A stretch of DNA of 64,000 nucleotides from Lepas anatifera (lineage: Eukaryota; Arthropoda; Thecostraca; Lepadidae): assembly GCA_034440635.1 (NCBI GenBank), contig JAOTON010000958.1, positions 496,001 through 560,000 of the forward strand, read 5' to 3'. Under the pieces are notes generated by a model. That model was given only the letters and a program-made list of their open reading frames with translations. It was not told the DNA's origin and did not search any database. Shown here piece by piece: positions 1 through 11,699 of this stretch. The position numbers and the translations under genes were made by a program. How positions within the stretch are numbered: position 1 is the first letter of the stretch; each line of letters begins with the position of its first letter.

Positions 1-148
1 CTCCCAAAAGGACCATTTTAAAAATCAAAATATTGACCTATTGTTAATTTTTTCAGAGAAATCATGGACGCCTCCATGATTTTCGGCTAAAAGTACCCCT
101 GATTACAATAAACTCCAGGCTTTGACAAAGGTGCCACATTTCCTTTAA
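1..148 (+). repeat. Terminal part of a TTAA-flanked dispersed repeat (family 5), cut by the window edge
   Basis: The stretch is closely similar to 18540-18679: both carry the same AT-rich block, the phrase TTTTCGGCTAAAAGTACCCC, and the terminus GGTGCCACATTYCCT followed by TTAA (145-148 here, 18676-18679 there). The same terminus appears inverted next to a TTAA at 63804-63807. A shared terminus abutting TTAA suggests a DNA transposon that duplicates TTAA on insertion, as piggyBac-type elements do. No coding capacity is visible and the other end lies outside the window. Confidence 0.55.
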
Positions 149-1235
149 GGAGCCCCTCTAACGGGCCAGATAGGGCGCGAAGGGCCATATCTTGCCGTAG
201 GGATTGAACCCACAGTGTACAATGTATACTGTGGGTTAGGTTTAGCATGTATAGTATACAATTTCGAAGTATACTATACGTGCTCTCCAAATCTGGAGGC
301 AGGCAATGAAGTCATTAGGCCACCCGGCTAGCATTTTATAGTCTGAGGGAAAAATTGCTGTGTTTTTTTCAGTAAGATCAGCAGAAATCATATTTGAATT
401 ACTCATACAAATCATCATCAGGGTATTCATGTGTATCAAGCCAAATAGTACTTGACTCGAAAATACGAAAATGACCAAGAGTCTTTTTCGTATTTTGAAG
501 TGCATCTTCGTTAGCACTTTCAGACAAGAGTGAAACAAAAGAAAAGCTTCTCTGTATACCAATAACGATGAAAGAGTTTCTGTCAGCTTCCAGGGCTGAC
601 TTCTTTTAATATAATTTTAAGCCGTTCAGGACATGTGCTGTATGATTCTATTATAAATCGTTTTTGTTTTCATTTCCTGCGTCAGCGGAGCTTTATATGC
701 AGGTATTACATCAAATGGATCAATAATAGTCCTGAGACCTTTCAGGGTCATCTGAGGTCACAAGAGCATACTGTGCTGTTCTTGGCAAGAAATTTTCAGT
801 GAAATAAAGCTACTGTGCTTGTCTCATCGTAACGATTAATATGCGTTATGGCTACAATTGAGCTTTTTACACCTGTTGGCCTTGATATTAAACTGGCCTA
901 AGGTAGTTCATATAATTCTGATGCTTCACCTGCGCAGCTCATGGCACCTAAAATTTTTGCTTTACTTCTCTAAAAGCTGAGACAGACAGGTGGGCGAAAA
1001 AGGTACGCCTCTCCCCTACCCAGCGGGGTGAGTCATAGCAGGCATACCACCTGGGCGCGACTTGAGAGGCAAGGTTTCCGTCTCCAATCGAAGTCATTGA
1101 CCAACTTCATTCCTTGTTCTAGTCAGCTTCTCTCTCTCACTTCTGAGCGAGAGGCACCCACTCAACAATGTTTCTCCTTAAAAGCGGGGTTTGTCAATCT
1201 CCAATAGTGAAACTGCATACATATATGCACAATGT
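149..1235. other. Gene-free stretch, nothing recognised
   Basis: AT-rich DNA with stop codons in all frames. The open frames at 242-562 (minus) and 1168-1548 (plus) show neither codon bias nor recognisable motifs. I see no repeat, RNA gene or regulatory structure I could defend. Confidence 0.5.
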
Positions 1236-1263
1236 ATGTACATACATACATACATACATACAT
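1236..1263 (+). repeat. (CATA)n microsatellite
   Basis: A run of CATA units preceded by ATGTATGTA, giving a short purine-pyrimidine alternating tract. A similar but longer tract lies at 3383-3455. Confidence 0.85.
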
Positions 1264-1655
1264 CTGAGTCATGTTTGTTTCAGTGCGCTCTTCGCTCGAA
1301 ATATAGCCTGTGGGCCTGCAGAGGGCATAAATGCTGTGCCACTAGGTGGGACTAGCTTCAAGGGCGAGCCTGGTTTCTTGAGACGCTGCCACTCTCTTGA
1401 CAGCGGTGTTTATGCGTTTTCCCATTTCACGCCTAGTCAAGCTCGGTATCACCTGAGTGGCAGGTACACGCACGTTCTGCCGCGGACGGGAGAGGGTACG
1501 GCCTTCCCAGTCTCAGTCCCTTCCAGTACATTTGCGCTGGTGATCTGAGATCATTCGCAGCTCAAGCTTGACATCAGGGGCGTAGCCAAGGGGGGGCGGC
1601 TAGGGCGGCCACCCTCCCCCCCGCCCTGAGGGCCTGGAGGCCCCCCTGAGGATAC

Positions 1656-1680
1656 GCGGGCCGCGCGAAGCGCGGCCCGC
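1656..1680. repeat. Perfect 11-bp GC hairpin with GAA loop
   Basis: GCGGGCCGCGC (1656-1666), loop GAA, then GCGCGGCCCGC (1670-1680). It lies about 80 bp inside the left end of the hAT-like element. Such subterminal hairpins are common in non-autonomous hAT elements, but a role here is inference. Confidence 0.85.
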
Positions 1681-1908
1681 TCGCACTATGTACTGGGGCC
1701 AAATGTGGGACTTCATACCAGACAGGGTCCACTTAAGCCTTCTCCAGCACTCTTTTCTGTGACAAGCAGGTTTTTTTACAATGGTTTCGGCAAGGACCGT
1801 CACTTCAGAGATATTTTGCAAAAACGACCGCAGCCTAAAACCTACCAATCAGTATCGAACCGGCTGCTACATGCTACCTCTCTTGGATTTTGAAGAAAGT
1901 CGCTTGTC

Positions 1909-2174
1909 GCACATTTTGTTGCGTTTGCCGGCTGTTAAAGTTTAACAGTGGTTATCTTCTGATGATGTTTTAATACCCAACGCTCCCCTAAATGTGTTCT
2001 CAATACCAATCAATACGAGGTGAGAATGCATTTTTCACTTCGCACATTTTGTTGCGTTTGCCGGCTGTTAAAGTTTAACAGTGGTTATCTTCTGATGATG
2101 TTTTAATATCCGACGCTCCCCTAAATGTGTTCTCAATACCAATCAATACGAGGTGAGAATGCATTTTCACTTCC
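1909..2174 (+). repeat. 133-bp tandem duplication inside the hAT-like element
   Basis: Two adjacent copies (1909-2041, 2042-2174), both starting GCACATTTTGTTGCGTTTGC, differ at only a few positions. The related copy at 54058-54190 has a single unit, so the duplication probably arose in this copy or its lineage. Confidence 0.9.
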
Positions 2175-2832
2175 AATGTTTGCCGGCTAACAACTGGGGA
2201 AATCCAATTATTAAATCAAATTATCAATCATATGAATTGTTCCCCTTACTATTACCTTTATTCAGCTTATCGCATGGCCAGATATGCGACTATGTAATTA
2301 TTTCATAAAGCTTCAGCCACTGTCAGAACCTTTAAAAACCCTCGATAGCCTCTGCATAAAGTAGCGCACCCAATGGGTGCCAAAGGGTGCTCTGGTGCCT
2401 TCGTTATGGATCTGACCTCAAAATGGATGTCCGCTCTAGATTTTCCTTTACAAGAGCTTTCAAATGGTGTATAGAAACTCGATCTAACTCCTCTAGAAGC
2501 TGAGTTACTTCTGGGTTTTGTCAACCTTGTTTTGAGGACCAACATTGCCTTACATCGGTTTAGAAATGACATTATAACTCGGTGACCTGACCTGACCTCG
2601 GATTGAAATTTCGTCAAAATGTATCAAATTGATTTGGGTTGGGTTAAAGAGGGTTAAGATGAAAAACAAAATTTAGTGTGCTTGTTTGAGTCGCCTGATG
2701 GAGAGCTTCAAATTGAACCCATAGTCATTGTTCTATCATTATTATTTATTGAGCTATGAATTTCGTCCCGTTTTTAGGCCTCCTGCATCACTGTGCCCTG
2801 AGCGAAATCCTGGCTACGCCCCTGCTTGACAT

Positions 2833-3380
2833 ATTTAGATACGGGGAGAATGATCTCCAAGATATCAGCTTTCTGACCATGGTCTCGTTCTTTCGAATTC
2901 TCAAAACCGCAGTTACGGCGACACTGGGTATTTACGTTTCTGATAATGTTGTGGATGAAATACTAGATATTTACCACAATGATCAAGGCATAAGTACTAC
3001 CTCCCCGATAATCATTGGAAACACGTGGGTAAAAGGTGGCAAATGGGTGGGTAGGTTTGATAATATGAAGGGCAATGCATATAATTTTAATCATGGTAAG
3101 ACATGAATAATTTATTTCACAAAAAAGAGGAAGGCACACAGGTTTTCCGTGTTTCATATCCTAAAACCATAGATATCAGAGAAATATTGATAACATCACT
3201 CATAAAGTCCACGTATTTGTAACGGGCTTTGTTCAACTCGAAGTGGTCTTGCCTAGATCCGTCCGTAGACCCATGCTTACCTAAGCTTTTTAGCTTTTAG
3301 CACAGTATCTCAAAGGAGATTCATGACTGCAAAATAGATAAGACCGAGGAAAAGAATGGACTCAATTTTTTTCCCCGATA
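2833..3380. other. Gene-free stretch, nothing recognised
   Basis: No open frame with codon bias and no repeat pattern seen. The frame at 2756-3106 straddles the transposon end and is not a gene. Confidence 0.45.
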
Positions 3381-3382
3381 GG

Positions 3383-3455
3383 TACATACATACATAAATA
3401 CATACATATATACATGCATACATACATACATACATAATAGGTACATACATACATT
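3383..3455 (+). repeat. Degenerate (CATA)n microsatellite
   Basis: Repeated CATACATA with interspersed TATATA and GCATA variants over about 70 bp. Confidence 0.85.
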
Positions 3456-4019
3456 CACACCTTTGACTGGAAATGTTTGGAACCATCTTGAAAAAACCTA
3501 TTTGCTCTTTTGTCCTATCTGGAACCTGATTGTACTACACATTGATAAAACTGTTAGTTGCGTAGAGTTGGACCGTCATGCTATTGGCAGAGATACGATA
3601 AGCTGGTTTCCAAATTTGCGGCGTTTTGTAGAATTTGATGTGTTAGCCCAAGCCGGCAAAACAGGCGCTACAGCATGCACTCATAGGAGTATCCAGGGGA
3701 AAAATAGGCAGGGACCCCCGTTCCCGACCGAGCTCTGAGCGACCCCATATCGGGCCTTGGCGCGGCGCCCCCTAAAATCCTCCATGCTCCAGCTCTGAAA
3801 CATGCCCCCTGAAGCACGCAATGAAACATGCCCTGAAACATCGCTTCCCACCTCCCGCAGGGTCCGATAACGGTGCCCCAGCGTTGTGACTCGACGCTTT
3901 CTACACACCCCAGCAGACGGCACTTTAACAAAGGGCGCTCCTCTGGTTAACATGGCACCCCCTGACGACAATAATGGCCCTCTTCCGGATCAGAAATCCT
4001 ACATAGGGTAAGGGCGGAT

Positions 4020-4630
4020 AAGAGTACGCAGCAGCTGTTTTGGTTACTTTGCAACCACTGAGATGGTGGATACACCGGTAGAAAAACAGGGTCAGTGCCT
4101 TGATTGCCAAAAAATTAACGTGTTCCGGTTCTTTCCACGGGATTACAGAGCAAAATACGTTTTTAGGCACCCTTGATGTAATATCTCTTAACTAAGTAAA
4201 CTTGTTGGCCATGCTTCTATTATCAATAATTTTGTATTACAGCCTAGCACCAGAAAGAAAGCTGAGCTAGGACTGTGCTACTGGACTGGAGCTCACGCTA
4301 AAATGCCTGCCAACATGTTTATGAAGACTTTCTTCCTAAGGAGCATATCCGGCAAGATTACGCAGTAGACCATTGTGCAAGAGTACGCATGCTTAAGAGA
4401 TAGGACAAATCGTTTTCGCTCGGGACAGAGTCCATAATTCATATTTGGAAACCCAAACTTTGCAAGGTTGTTCTTGTATATTTAGGACGATATAAATCCT
4501 ACAACCGTCTAGTTTGGTGACACTACTTTTAGAGACACATCCTATGCAGCTAAAGCACAGCGGGAATCAATGCGTACTCCACCCTCCTCTTTTGCGTACT
4601 CTTACCGACCCACTCCGGCAAGAGTACGCA
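4020..4630. repeat. Cluster of the 11-bp motif AAGAGTACGCA in both orientations
   Basis: Exact copies lie at 4020-4030, 4379-4389 and 4620-4630 on the plus strand and 4593-4603 on the minus strand. Near-copies lie at 4354-4364 (one mismatch) and about 4571-4580. The copies at 4354 and 4620 share a longer context, CCGGCAAGAKTACGCA. This may be the relic of a small transposon or a cluster of protein sites; no larger inverted ends were found. Confidence 0.6.
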
Positions 4631-4639
4631 CAGGGCTTT

Positions 4640-7600
4640 TATTTTTGATGGGCTCGTGACGAGTTCCTTTTAGAGACATCAAGTTGATAAATGAACCACA
4701 CATAAAACATCCTTCAGGCTAAACAATCATATAAAAATGTTAGCTGTAATCCATATAGGAGAAAAGTGAAAGCCTCTAGAAAGTTAAGTGCGTGCTCTTG
4801 CACGGACTTCCCCTACTCCTACACATATACCAGTGATTGGGAACTTAATAACGGTGGAATACGCTTTCTGTTTATGGAGGATGCTATTTCTGCGTCGATG
4901 CCTGCACAAATATCCTGCTCTACAGAAATATATCCCAAGACACAAGTAACATTGCGTTGGCACAGGCACACAGTTCAACGAGTAGCATTGTTATACCTAA
5001 TTCGCACATCGTGTGGCCGGTTGGAGTCTGTAGTCAGAAATTTCATAGTCTTTGAGCAACATAATTATCTCAATAAAGGGGCCTGTGTTCGCTGCTTTTT
5101 GTTTAACTTCCCAAACTAAGCTCAGGCCATGTTGCACCACTACTCCAAGCTGTGTGAAACCGTTCGTTTACTTTGCCGTTTAATGTTGATATATTTGGCC
5201 CAGTCTATTTTGGTTTTGACTTGGTATGTTTGACGTAGTACGTATAGTGATTGAGGTGATAAGTTAGCGAGGGGGCCAAAGTTCTAGCCCGAATTTTCAC
5301 CTTTCTTCCTCCTGAAGGAGATTGGGGTCATTTGTCTACATTAATCATACTCTAAGTCAGGGGAACCCATGTTTAAACATTTTCCGGTAATGATACACAC
5401 CATGCTGCTCTATCAAATCTCTAAGACCTGGTACTGTTTAGTGCTACGCCGGAACCGAGGCTCCAAGCACAGCTACCCGTACGTTCACCCTGGCCCATCT
5501 TGATCTTTTTATCAGAAAAATTGTATTCATAATAGGTATACTATATTGGTATGATCAAATTGTTTCCGTTCATTATTAGGAGTAAATGTTGGATGGTACC
5601 TTTACCCAATGCATCCTTAAAGCCTGTGAAAGTTTCAGTCAGCCGACAGAGAAAGCCAATCATGTCGGGGCACCCAGGCTGCAACACATTATAGGACTGA
5701 TAAAACCCGATATGATCTTAAGATAAGGTTCCCAAATTAAAGGTCTTTCTTGAAAACATTGATGATAGGAAACGGAATACATAATGTATTTTTCAAATAA
5801 TTGTATTTCGCACCTGGGACTTCTGCAGAGCCAAACCAGAATAAACCAGTAAAACGCCCGTGGGAGGAGGCGGGACCGAGCAGGCACCTGATGTAACAAA
5901 ATCGGAGTTAACGATACGAGGGAAGAATATTTCATGTGGCGCATCCATCAGAACCATATATTTCCGTCTTTTGGCTCGGAATTTAGAGACCTTAAAATTT
6001 TTCGCGCGTCTGAGATAGGTCGTAATAAGGTCGTAATAAAACATACGAATAGCTCATAGTTTTGCAAACATTTGCTCTACAATGAGTAGAGACAATGCTG
6101 CAGTATAAGTTTCACACTTTGTGAGTATTATAGAATTTAATCAGCAAAGTGTATTCAAACTTTAAAGGTTTCAAATTGATAAAGAATAAGTTATTGGGCG
6201 TAGCGACAAGGTATGAGTAAAGAAGAAACGTCCCAACGGCTGAGCGAAATCCGTCGTCTTTATTTGCTCTCATCATTACCCGATATTTGCAATTTATAGC
6301 TGAAACAGTGCATAATCCGCATATCGACAGACGGTCGATACTGCTGGTACTGGTGGTCAGAGGTCAGAATCTCGCCAACTCGCCCACGCTCTGGGTGCAA
6401 ATGAGGTTCAGGACCGAACTTGGTAACCAATCACGGAGATTGAGATCAGAATTGCTTAACAGCACAAACAAGTATTTCCACGATCTTACCGCCACGTAAA
6501 AGAACGATCCATAATATGCAATGGTACCTCGACTGATTTGGTACCATTATAACTTTAGTGACAGACGATACAAATTAGTGACAAACAATTTATCCTTACT
6601 CCTCGCCTTATTTCACAGTAGTTAGAGATGGGTGGTACCACATCGGCAACGAATTGACCCATATAAAGCATGGAAAAGGTATCTAATTGCAATGCCATGA
6701 GAACGGTAATATTCATTCTATTATATGAATTTGACTATTTATTTTGAAAAAAGAGAAAACTTTAGGTCTGTATCGGATCATGTGAAATTACTCTACATAG
6801 ATAGAACTCCACTGTTACGTTGTACTTGAGGACTCTTTTACGGAATTAGAGATGGTCTGTGCCAGGCCGGCAGGAATTACGATTAGGGACCACCGGTAGC
6901 CACTTGGGTAGCACGAAGTTTTGGTTTCTGGCGCGCGTACGAAAAAACAGTCGAGAAATACGTGTAGAAGCTGCTGTGTGGGTATCTTACTATGAGGCTG
7001 TTGATTTTGACCTAAATAAAATAGGAGGTTTGTTGCCAGTGGTAAACCCACTACCAATTCTTTTATATTATGCCGCAGCAGGAAACGTGGAGTGAGTCTG
7101 CCGATCTAAAGCCGGTGGTGATTTGAGGGTGTCATTCAGACATTTTAATCTGTGCATGCGAGATATCCAACTGTAGACCTGTGAAGAAGTTGAAGTTCTG
7201 GCTTTGCACCTAAAAATTATATGCTATTTGGTGCCCATGAAGTCAGGTAAACTGCTGGTGGTTTTTTGTGCCTACCTAAGTAATTTTATCAAATAAGCTT
7301 AGCAAATTTGTGATGATTCAAGTTTCCATTGGAGGTATTGGTGATGCTTATTGATCTGCTTCAATCTTTCTGATTTGCTGGATGGTGTTTGGTATTAGGA
7401 GGTACTTGTCCTCTGGCTGGTACCTATATTTGGTTGGGCATTGAGATATTCAAATTATATTTTTTTTTTAAAAATGTTAATTACATGTATCCTTAGTAGC
7501 TTGTTTCGATAGTGACTGCTACAGTCAAATGGTGTTGTCTGTATCTTAGCAAGATGATCTAAGCAATAATTGATCTTAGAAGCAGTTACGTAAGGGTACT

Positions 7601-8330
7601 AGATCTGACGGCATATATTAATGCCGTATTTTCTGAGTATGTGTATTTTTCATGTCTTTGTGTATTAGGTATGGATAACATTTTTACTGATTAATATGCG
7701 GTAATGGACAATGCTTGTATTACAACACATACAACTTGTAATCACTGCACATATACTTAAATTTCGTTGTTTGGTACTGAGATTTGTATATGTTATTCAT
7801 TAGTCTCCAAATACTGTAAATTTAATTCCTTTTACTTCCACTTTTGGGTAATTTTACTCAGACATATTTTCTGGGATCAATTTAGCCTAGTTCGAAGTTT
7901 TTTCACTTGGTAGCTTTGGTCCATAGGATTGGTGCCCACATTTTCGCTGGTGGTTACAGCTGGTATTGTCTTTAGGGGTGGCACGGGCCTCACAGAACCT
8001 CACTCTTATTTGCATCGCACAAATACATGGCTGCATATTTTACCCACTAATACCCACAGTCGTGCATCAGTAGATTGGGAAATATACCCCGATTTGTCTT
8101 CAAAATGTGTACTGTAGTTTTTCGTAAAAGAAGAGCATTGTCAAGCCAACACATTGTTCCAAACGACACGTCAAATAGTTTTGGATGACATCCTTACCCG
8201 GAGACCCAGTCTCTGTGGATGTTAAGGTGTATAAACATCTATAAATTATGGACAATAATTATGCGGTGCATGCTTTGCGACAGAACCACTTTCATCGACC
8301 AATTTAGGCTGAAATGCTTCTGAGGGAGGT
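4640..8330. other. Gene-free unique-looking DNA
   Basis: About 3.7 kb of AT-rich sequence. The only structure noted is the inverted repeat at 6520-6548. The frames at 4766-5119 and 5660-6044 have no codon bias or motifs, and I do not support a gene here. Confidence 0.45.
6520..6548. repeat. Short perfect inverted repeat AATGGTACC / GGTACCATT
   Basis: Nine-base arms (6520-6528, 6540-6548) separated by 11 bases. It could be a small hairpin or a dimeric binding site, or chance in AT-rich DNA. Confidence 0.6.
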
Positions 8331-8440
8331 GTGTGAGCGCACCTTCACCAATCAGCGGCCGCTGCCTGTCAGGCGTGGCGTGCCCGCGGGGCACAGAGGT
8401 GATAGGTCACATTAGCAAGCTCCGGCCGCCGGAGTTCGGT
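8330..8440. other. Short GC-rich patch with a CCAAT motif
   Basis: CpG-rich sequence with an ACCAATCAG box near 8347 and GCGGCCGC just after it, inside AT-rich surroundings. Such patches can mark promoters, but no TATA box, initiator or downstream coding exon could be tied to it. Confidence 0.2.
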
Positions 8441-9840
8441 GTCGGTGGGGAGGGGTAGTGTGACGGGTTCCAGTTCCTTCGTGTGTAGTGGTGAGGAGGT
8501 TAGTAGTGACTTATGCCAGTGGTGCGTAATTCCCCCGACAGCATTGTCCCTTTTCAGCAGTCAAATGACTATATTGCTCCCGAAAAATGAATTCCTATTT
8601 ATTAAAAAGAGTATCAGTAACTGTTTCTTGCCTGCAGCTCTGTACAAACTTCACATGGAGCATTCCTATTACCAATTGAAATGACCACTGGGCGTGAGCA
8701 TGTCTTTATAACGTTTCCGTCAAAGACAATTACTATTCTGAGCTTCGTTGCCAACAAAGCATAACCAAAATAGCTTTATACGTTCATATATTTCCCCGAC
8801 CTTGCTTTAGACGACCAAGCCACGATAGAGAACTGGCTCCACACAGTGAGTTCGTAGGGAATAATGGTAGTGTTCTCTATCCGGTTTCCGTATCCGTTCA
8901 CGTTTCCTCTATTCTGGTTCTTGACCAAATGACGTCCGTAAACTGACTGTATCTGTCAAATGTCCCGATATGGCATTTGACTTGGCTAACCGTGATCGTG
9001 CCCGTGACCCGGCATCGAATAAAACAACGCATGACCCAAATCAAAACGAAAATGAAAACGCACTGGACATTGTATTCGACCTAACTATAATACTTCGGCT
9101 AATTACTGAACCAAACCGGGAATCTAGCAAGATTCACTGCTGTCAGACGTAGGATGACACCTGGCGTAATAGACAATTTCTGCGTCCAGGAGAAAGCGGT
9201 TCACATTTTGGTATATTTGAGGGCATCCCAATTTTAAACTTGTCCGTGAAATTTACGATATACGTCTCATTATTTGGAGAAAACAAACACGCACCTCTAA
9301 ACTTGGCTTGGTATGATATATTAAAACGCCTCGTTGAAAAATAGTGCAACTAAAACTTAGGAATCCCAACTAGATGCTAACCAAAAATTTATTGTTAGAC
9401 AAACCTATTTGTATGCCTTAGAGTCTGAAAAATATGTGGTTTGTCAGTTTTACCCAGTCCTAATTATTTTTAAAAGGAATGTGAGGAATAACTCTTCCGC
9501 GACTTTTCGAAAACACTCGATGCTTTAAAATGAATGCTATGGATCAGATCGAGATAAAAGCTGCACAGGTGCGTTCAGAACGTTCATTATCCCTGCACCA
9601 ATTTAAAGAAGCAATGTGAGGGAAGGAAAAGCCAGGCACCTCTTTATCTGCCATGGAATGGCAGATAAACAGGCAGTATAAGATAAACATGCCACAGGTT
9701 TACTTGTTTTTTCATATATGAAGTATAATCAGCAACAGGTATGACACCCAATCATAGCTGAAGTCAGAATGATAGGACATTGTCAGGTACACAATATTTA
9801 CAGGTATGAGTTAAATGGGAATTATTCTACATATTTCTAA
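8441..9840. other. Gene-free stretch, nothing recognised
   Basis: Only short frames (8439-8684, 8970-9152) without codon bias. No repeats recognised. Confidence 0.4.
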
Positions 9841-10619
9841 AATTACAGATTCAACAGATCCCGCAGCGCTCCATTCTTTGAAAGCGTACAGACATGGGTG
9901 GAGATCGGTTCCCGAACCAAGGCAGGGACTTCGGAACAGGCTGCAACTGACATAGTGATAGACTTAATGAGACAGTCCAAATCCAGGGCTGTAGATCCTG
10001 AACCAGCGACTCCCACAAGATCTACACCTACACACACAGCTGTACAGATCCTTCCCAGGTGGGGAGGGATCCACCAGCTCCATATATTGATAAAGCAGCC
10101 GCCTACCTTTGGTCCCAATACGGGATCATGTCTGCATATCATTTTGTTTTGCTATTCGAGTGGAGTTTTTTGGGCTTGGCTTGAGACGAAAATGGACGGC
10201 GTTCCTGACCTCTCAGCGTGCGGACCTCGGTAAGGTCTGGAAGGAGGGTGGAAATGACCTCGAATCAACACAGTTCTTATGACACATGGTGGACAAAACA
10301 TGCATGCGATAAAGCTTTAGGTAAAACTGAGATTCTTCCCGGATAAAATCCATCGACGACCAACGGATAAAGCCAGAGGGACACCATCCGCCTGTGCTAA
10401 CAGAGCATCTAAATATTCATTCAAATTTTAGCGTGTAGAAGATGTTCTTTGTATAAAAGTAATAACTCCAAAACGTTAAACCTAAACATCAGCCATTATT
10501 ATTTAACTACTTTTATATTGCACGATGCTCACGTTTTTCTAACAAGACAAAATATACGCGGGAATCAGGCAAAAAAACCGTCAAAAACATTCCAGGCCTG
10601 TTCCGATACTCGTCCAGAC

Positions 10620-10800
10620 ACTTGGTGTGCATTGCGTCAAATGACGCACCGCTCTCTGACGCCATCACTCGTCCTGTTGGGAGAGTATTCTGGGGATCGG
10701 AGAAACACCTGCAGAATACCCACCCCGGATTCGAACCCGGGTCCGCAGCGCGGGAGACGAGCACGCTTCCAAGACGCCACTGCAGTCCCATATTCAGACA
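10620..10800 (-). repeat. tRNA-derived SINE, copy C
   Basis: On the minus strand the head shows a tRNA-like T-arm, CCCGGGTTCGAATCCGGGG (an RNA polymerase III B box), with upstream D-arm-like sequence. The body that follows contains CCCAACAGG, then a GGCGTC block and GTGCGTCATTTGAC. The same body, in the same order, occurs at 11508-11698 and 27746-27885, where the head is also tRNA-like. No anticodon arm or acceptor stem of a functional tRNA is preserved, so this is a retroposon, not a tRNA gene. Confidence 0.7.
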
Positions 10801-11507
10801 CCTTCTTGTGTTTGAGCTATATAACAGCCAGAAGCTAATAAAACGGACCACACACAATATACACCATTAATCCAGTGTGGTGAGTCCAACACACTTTGCG
10901 AACGACGAGCCAGTAAAGTGACACTGCCTGCTGACGCATCCACAGAAAAAGCCACAGGCACATTATCTCACTATTTCCTACTACCATTACTATTCACCAC
11001 TACTCGATACTAATTTCCAAAAACTGTTTGCGAACCGGGGTGCACTGAGCCGTCTGCAAGAGGCGTGCTGCGCCGCTCCCGCACATGCCATGCACACACC
11101 ACGTGCTCGATAAATCTATCACTGGCTTCTATCTCGAGCTTACGAAAAAAAATGGACGGCTGACACCTCTAATACTGGGCGGCTATTCAGCTGTCCCGAA
11201 CAGGATATTTATGCTCGAGAATTTCCTGCCACATAAATGGGGGATCACGGTAGGAAGATGTGGTAGACCACATCCTCCATAGTGCATGTTCCAGAAAACT
11301 AGTTGGTTCTTTTGTTCTAAAACTTGTTCAGGAGAACAATCGTATATTCAAGGATCGCAATATGCATAACAGAAGCTTCACTGGCTCTAATGCTGATTTT
11401 TCCGGTGGAGAATGGCACATCGAAGTCGAGGGCAATTTCCACGAACAAACTCTTTTTTAGGAATCACTAAAATGGGAGTTTTATCCCGCAGATACATTAC
11501 TCAAATG

Positions 11508-11698
11508 TAAATGGCTGACTCAGCGGTCATGCGCCTGCCCCCTGGGCCACAGGTAACGGGTTCAAGGCCCCACGGGTTCTCTGAGTAAGTATAACCGGAT
11601 CCCAAATGTCCTTCCAACAGGGAGGGCTTCGACGCCGTACGAGTTTGGTAGTCGGGGCGTCGCTGAGCCCCAACAAACATCATTATCATCATTATAAA
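11508..11698 (+). repeat. tRNA-derived SINE, copy A (most complete)
   Basis: The head has an A-box-like segment near 11512-11527 and a B box GGTTCAAGGCC at 11559-11569. It is followed by the shared body: CCTTCCAACAGGGAGGG, GACGCCGTACGAG, GGTAGTCGGGGCGTCGC and CCCCAACA. It ends in an ATT/ATC-rich tail. The body matches copies B and C. A conserved central and tail domain attached to tRNA heads is typical of SINE superfamilies spread among invertebrates; assigning a named superfamily would need a database comparison. Confidence 0.75.
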
Positions 11699-11699
11699 C

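Larger units (their letters stand above)
1575..2824. mobile_element. hAT-like non-autonomous DNA transposon, full length (copy 1)
   Basis: The element starts CAGGGGCGTAGCCAAGG and ends CCTGGCTACGCCCCTG, so the first 14 bases are a perfect terminal inverted repeat. It is flanked on both sides by the 8-bp direct repeat CTTGACAT (1567-1574 and 2825-2832). An 8-bp target duplication with short ends beginning CAG is the hallmark of the hAT superfamily (established knowledge). The 1250-bp interior has no transposase frame. It contains an 11-bp-stem hairpin near the left end, a 133-bp tandem duplication and a run of overlapping TGACCT motifs at 2584-2599. A second, broken copy lies at 52990-54898. 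Confidence 0.9.

Noticed and set aside
10700..10800. Functional tRNA gene on the minus strand
   Set aside because: Only the T-arm/B box is convincing. No cloverleaf acceptor stem forms, and the downstream body matches SINE copies.
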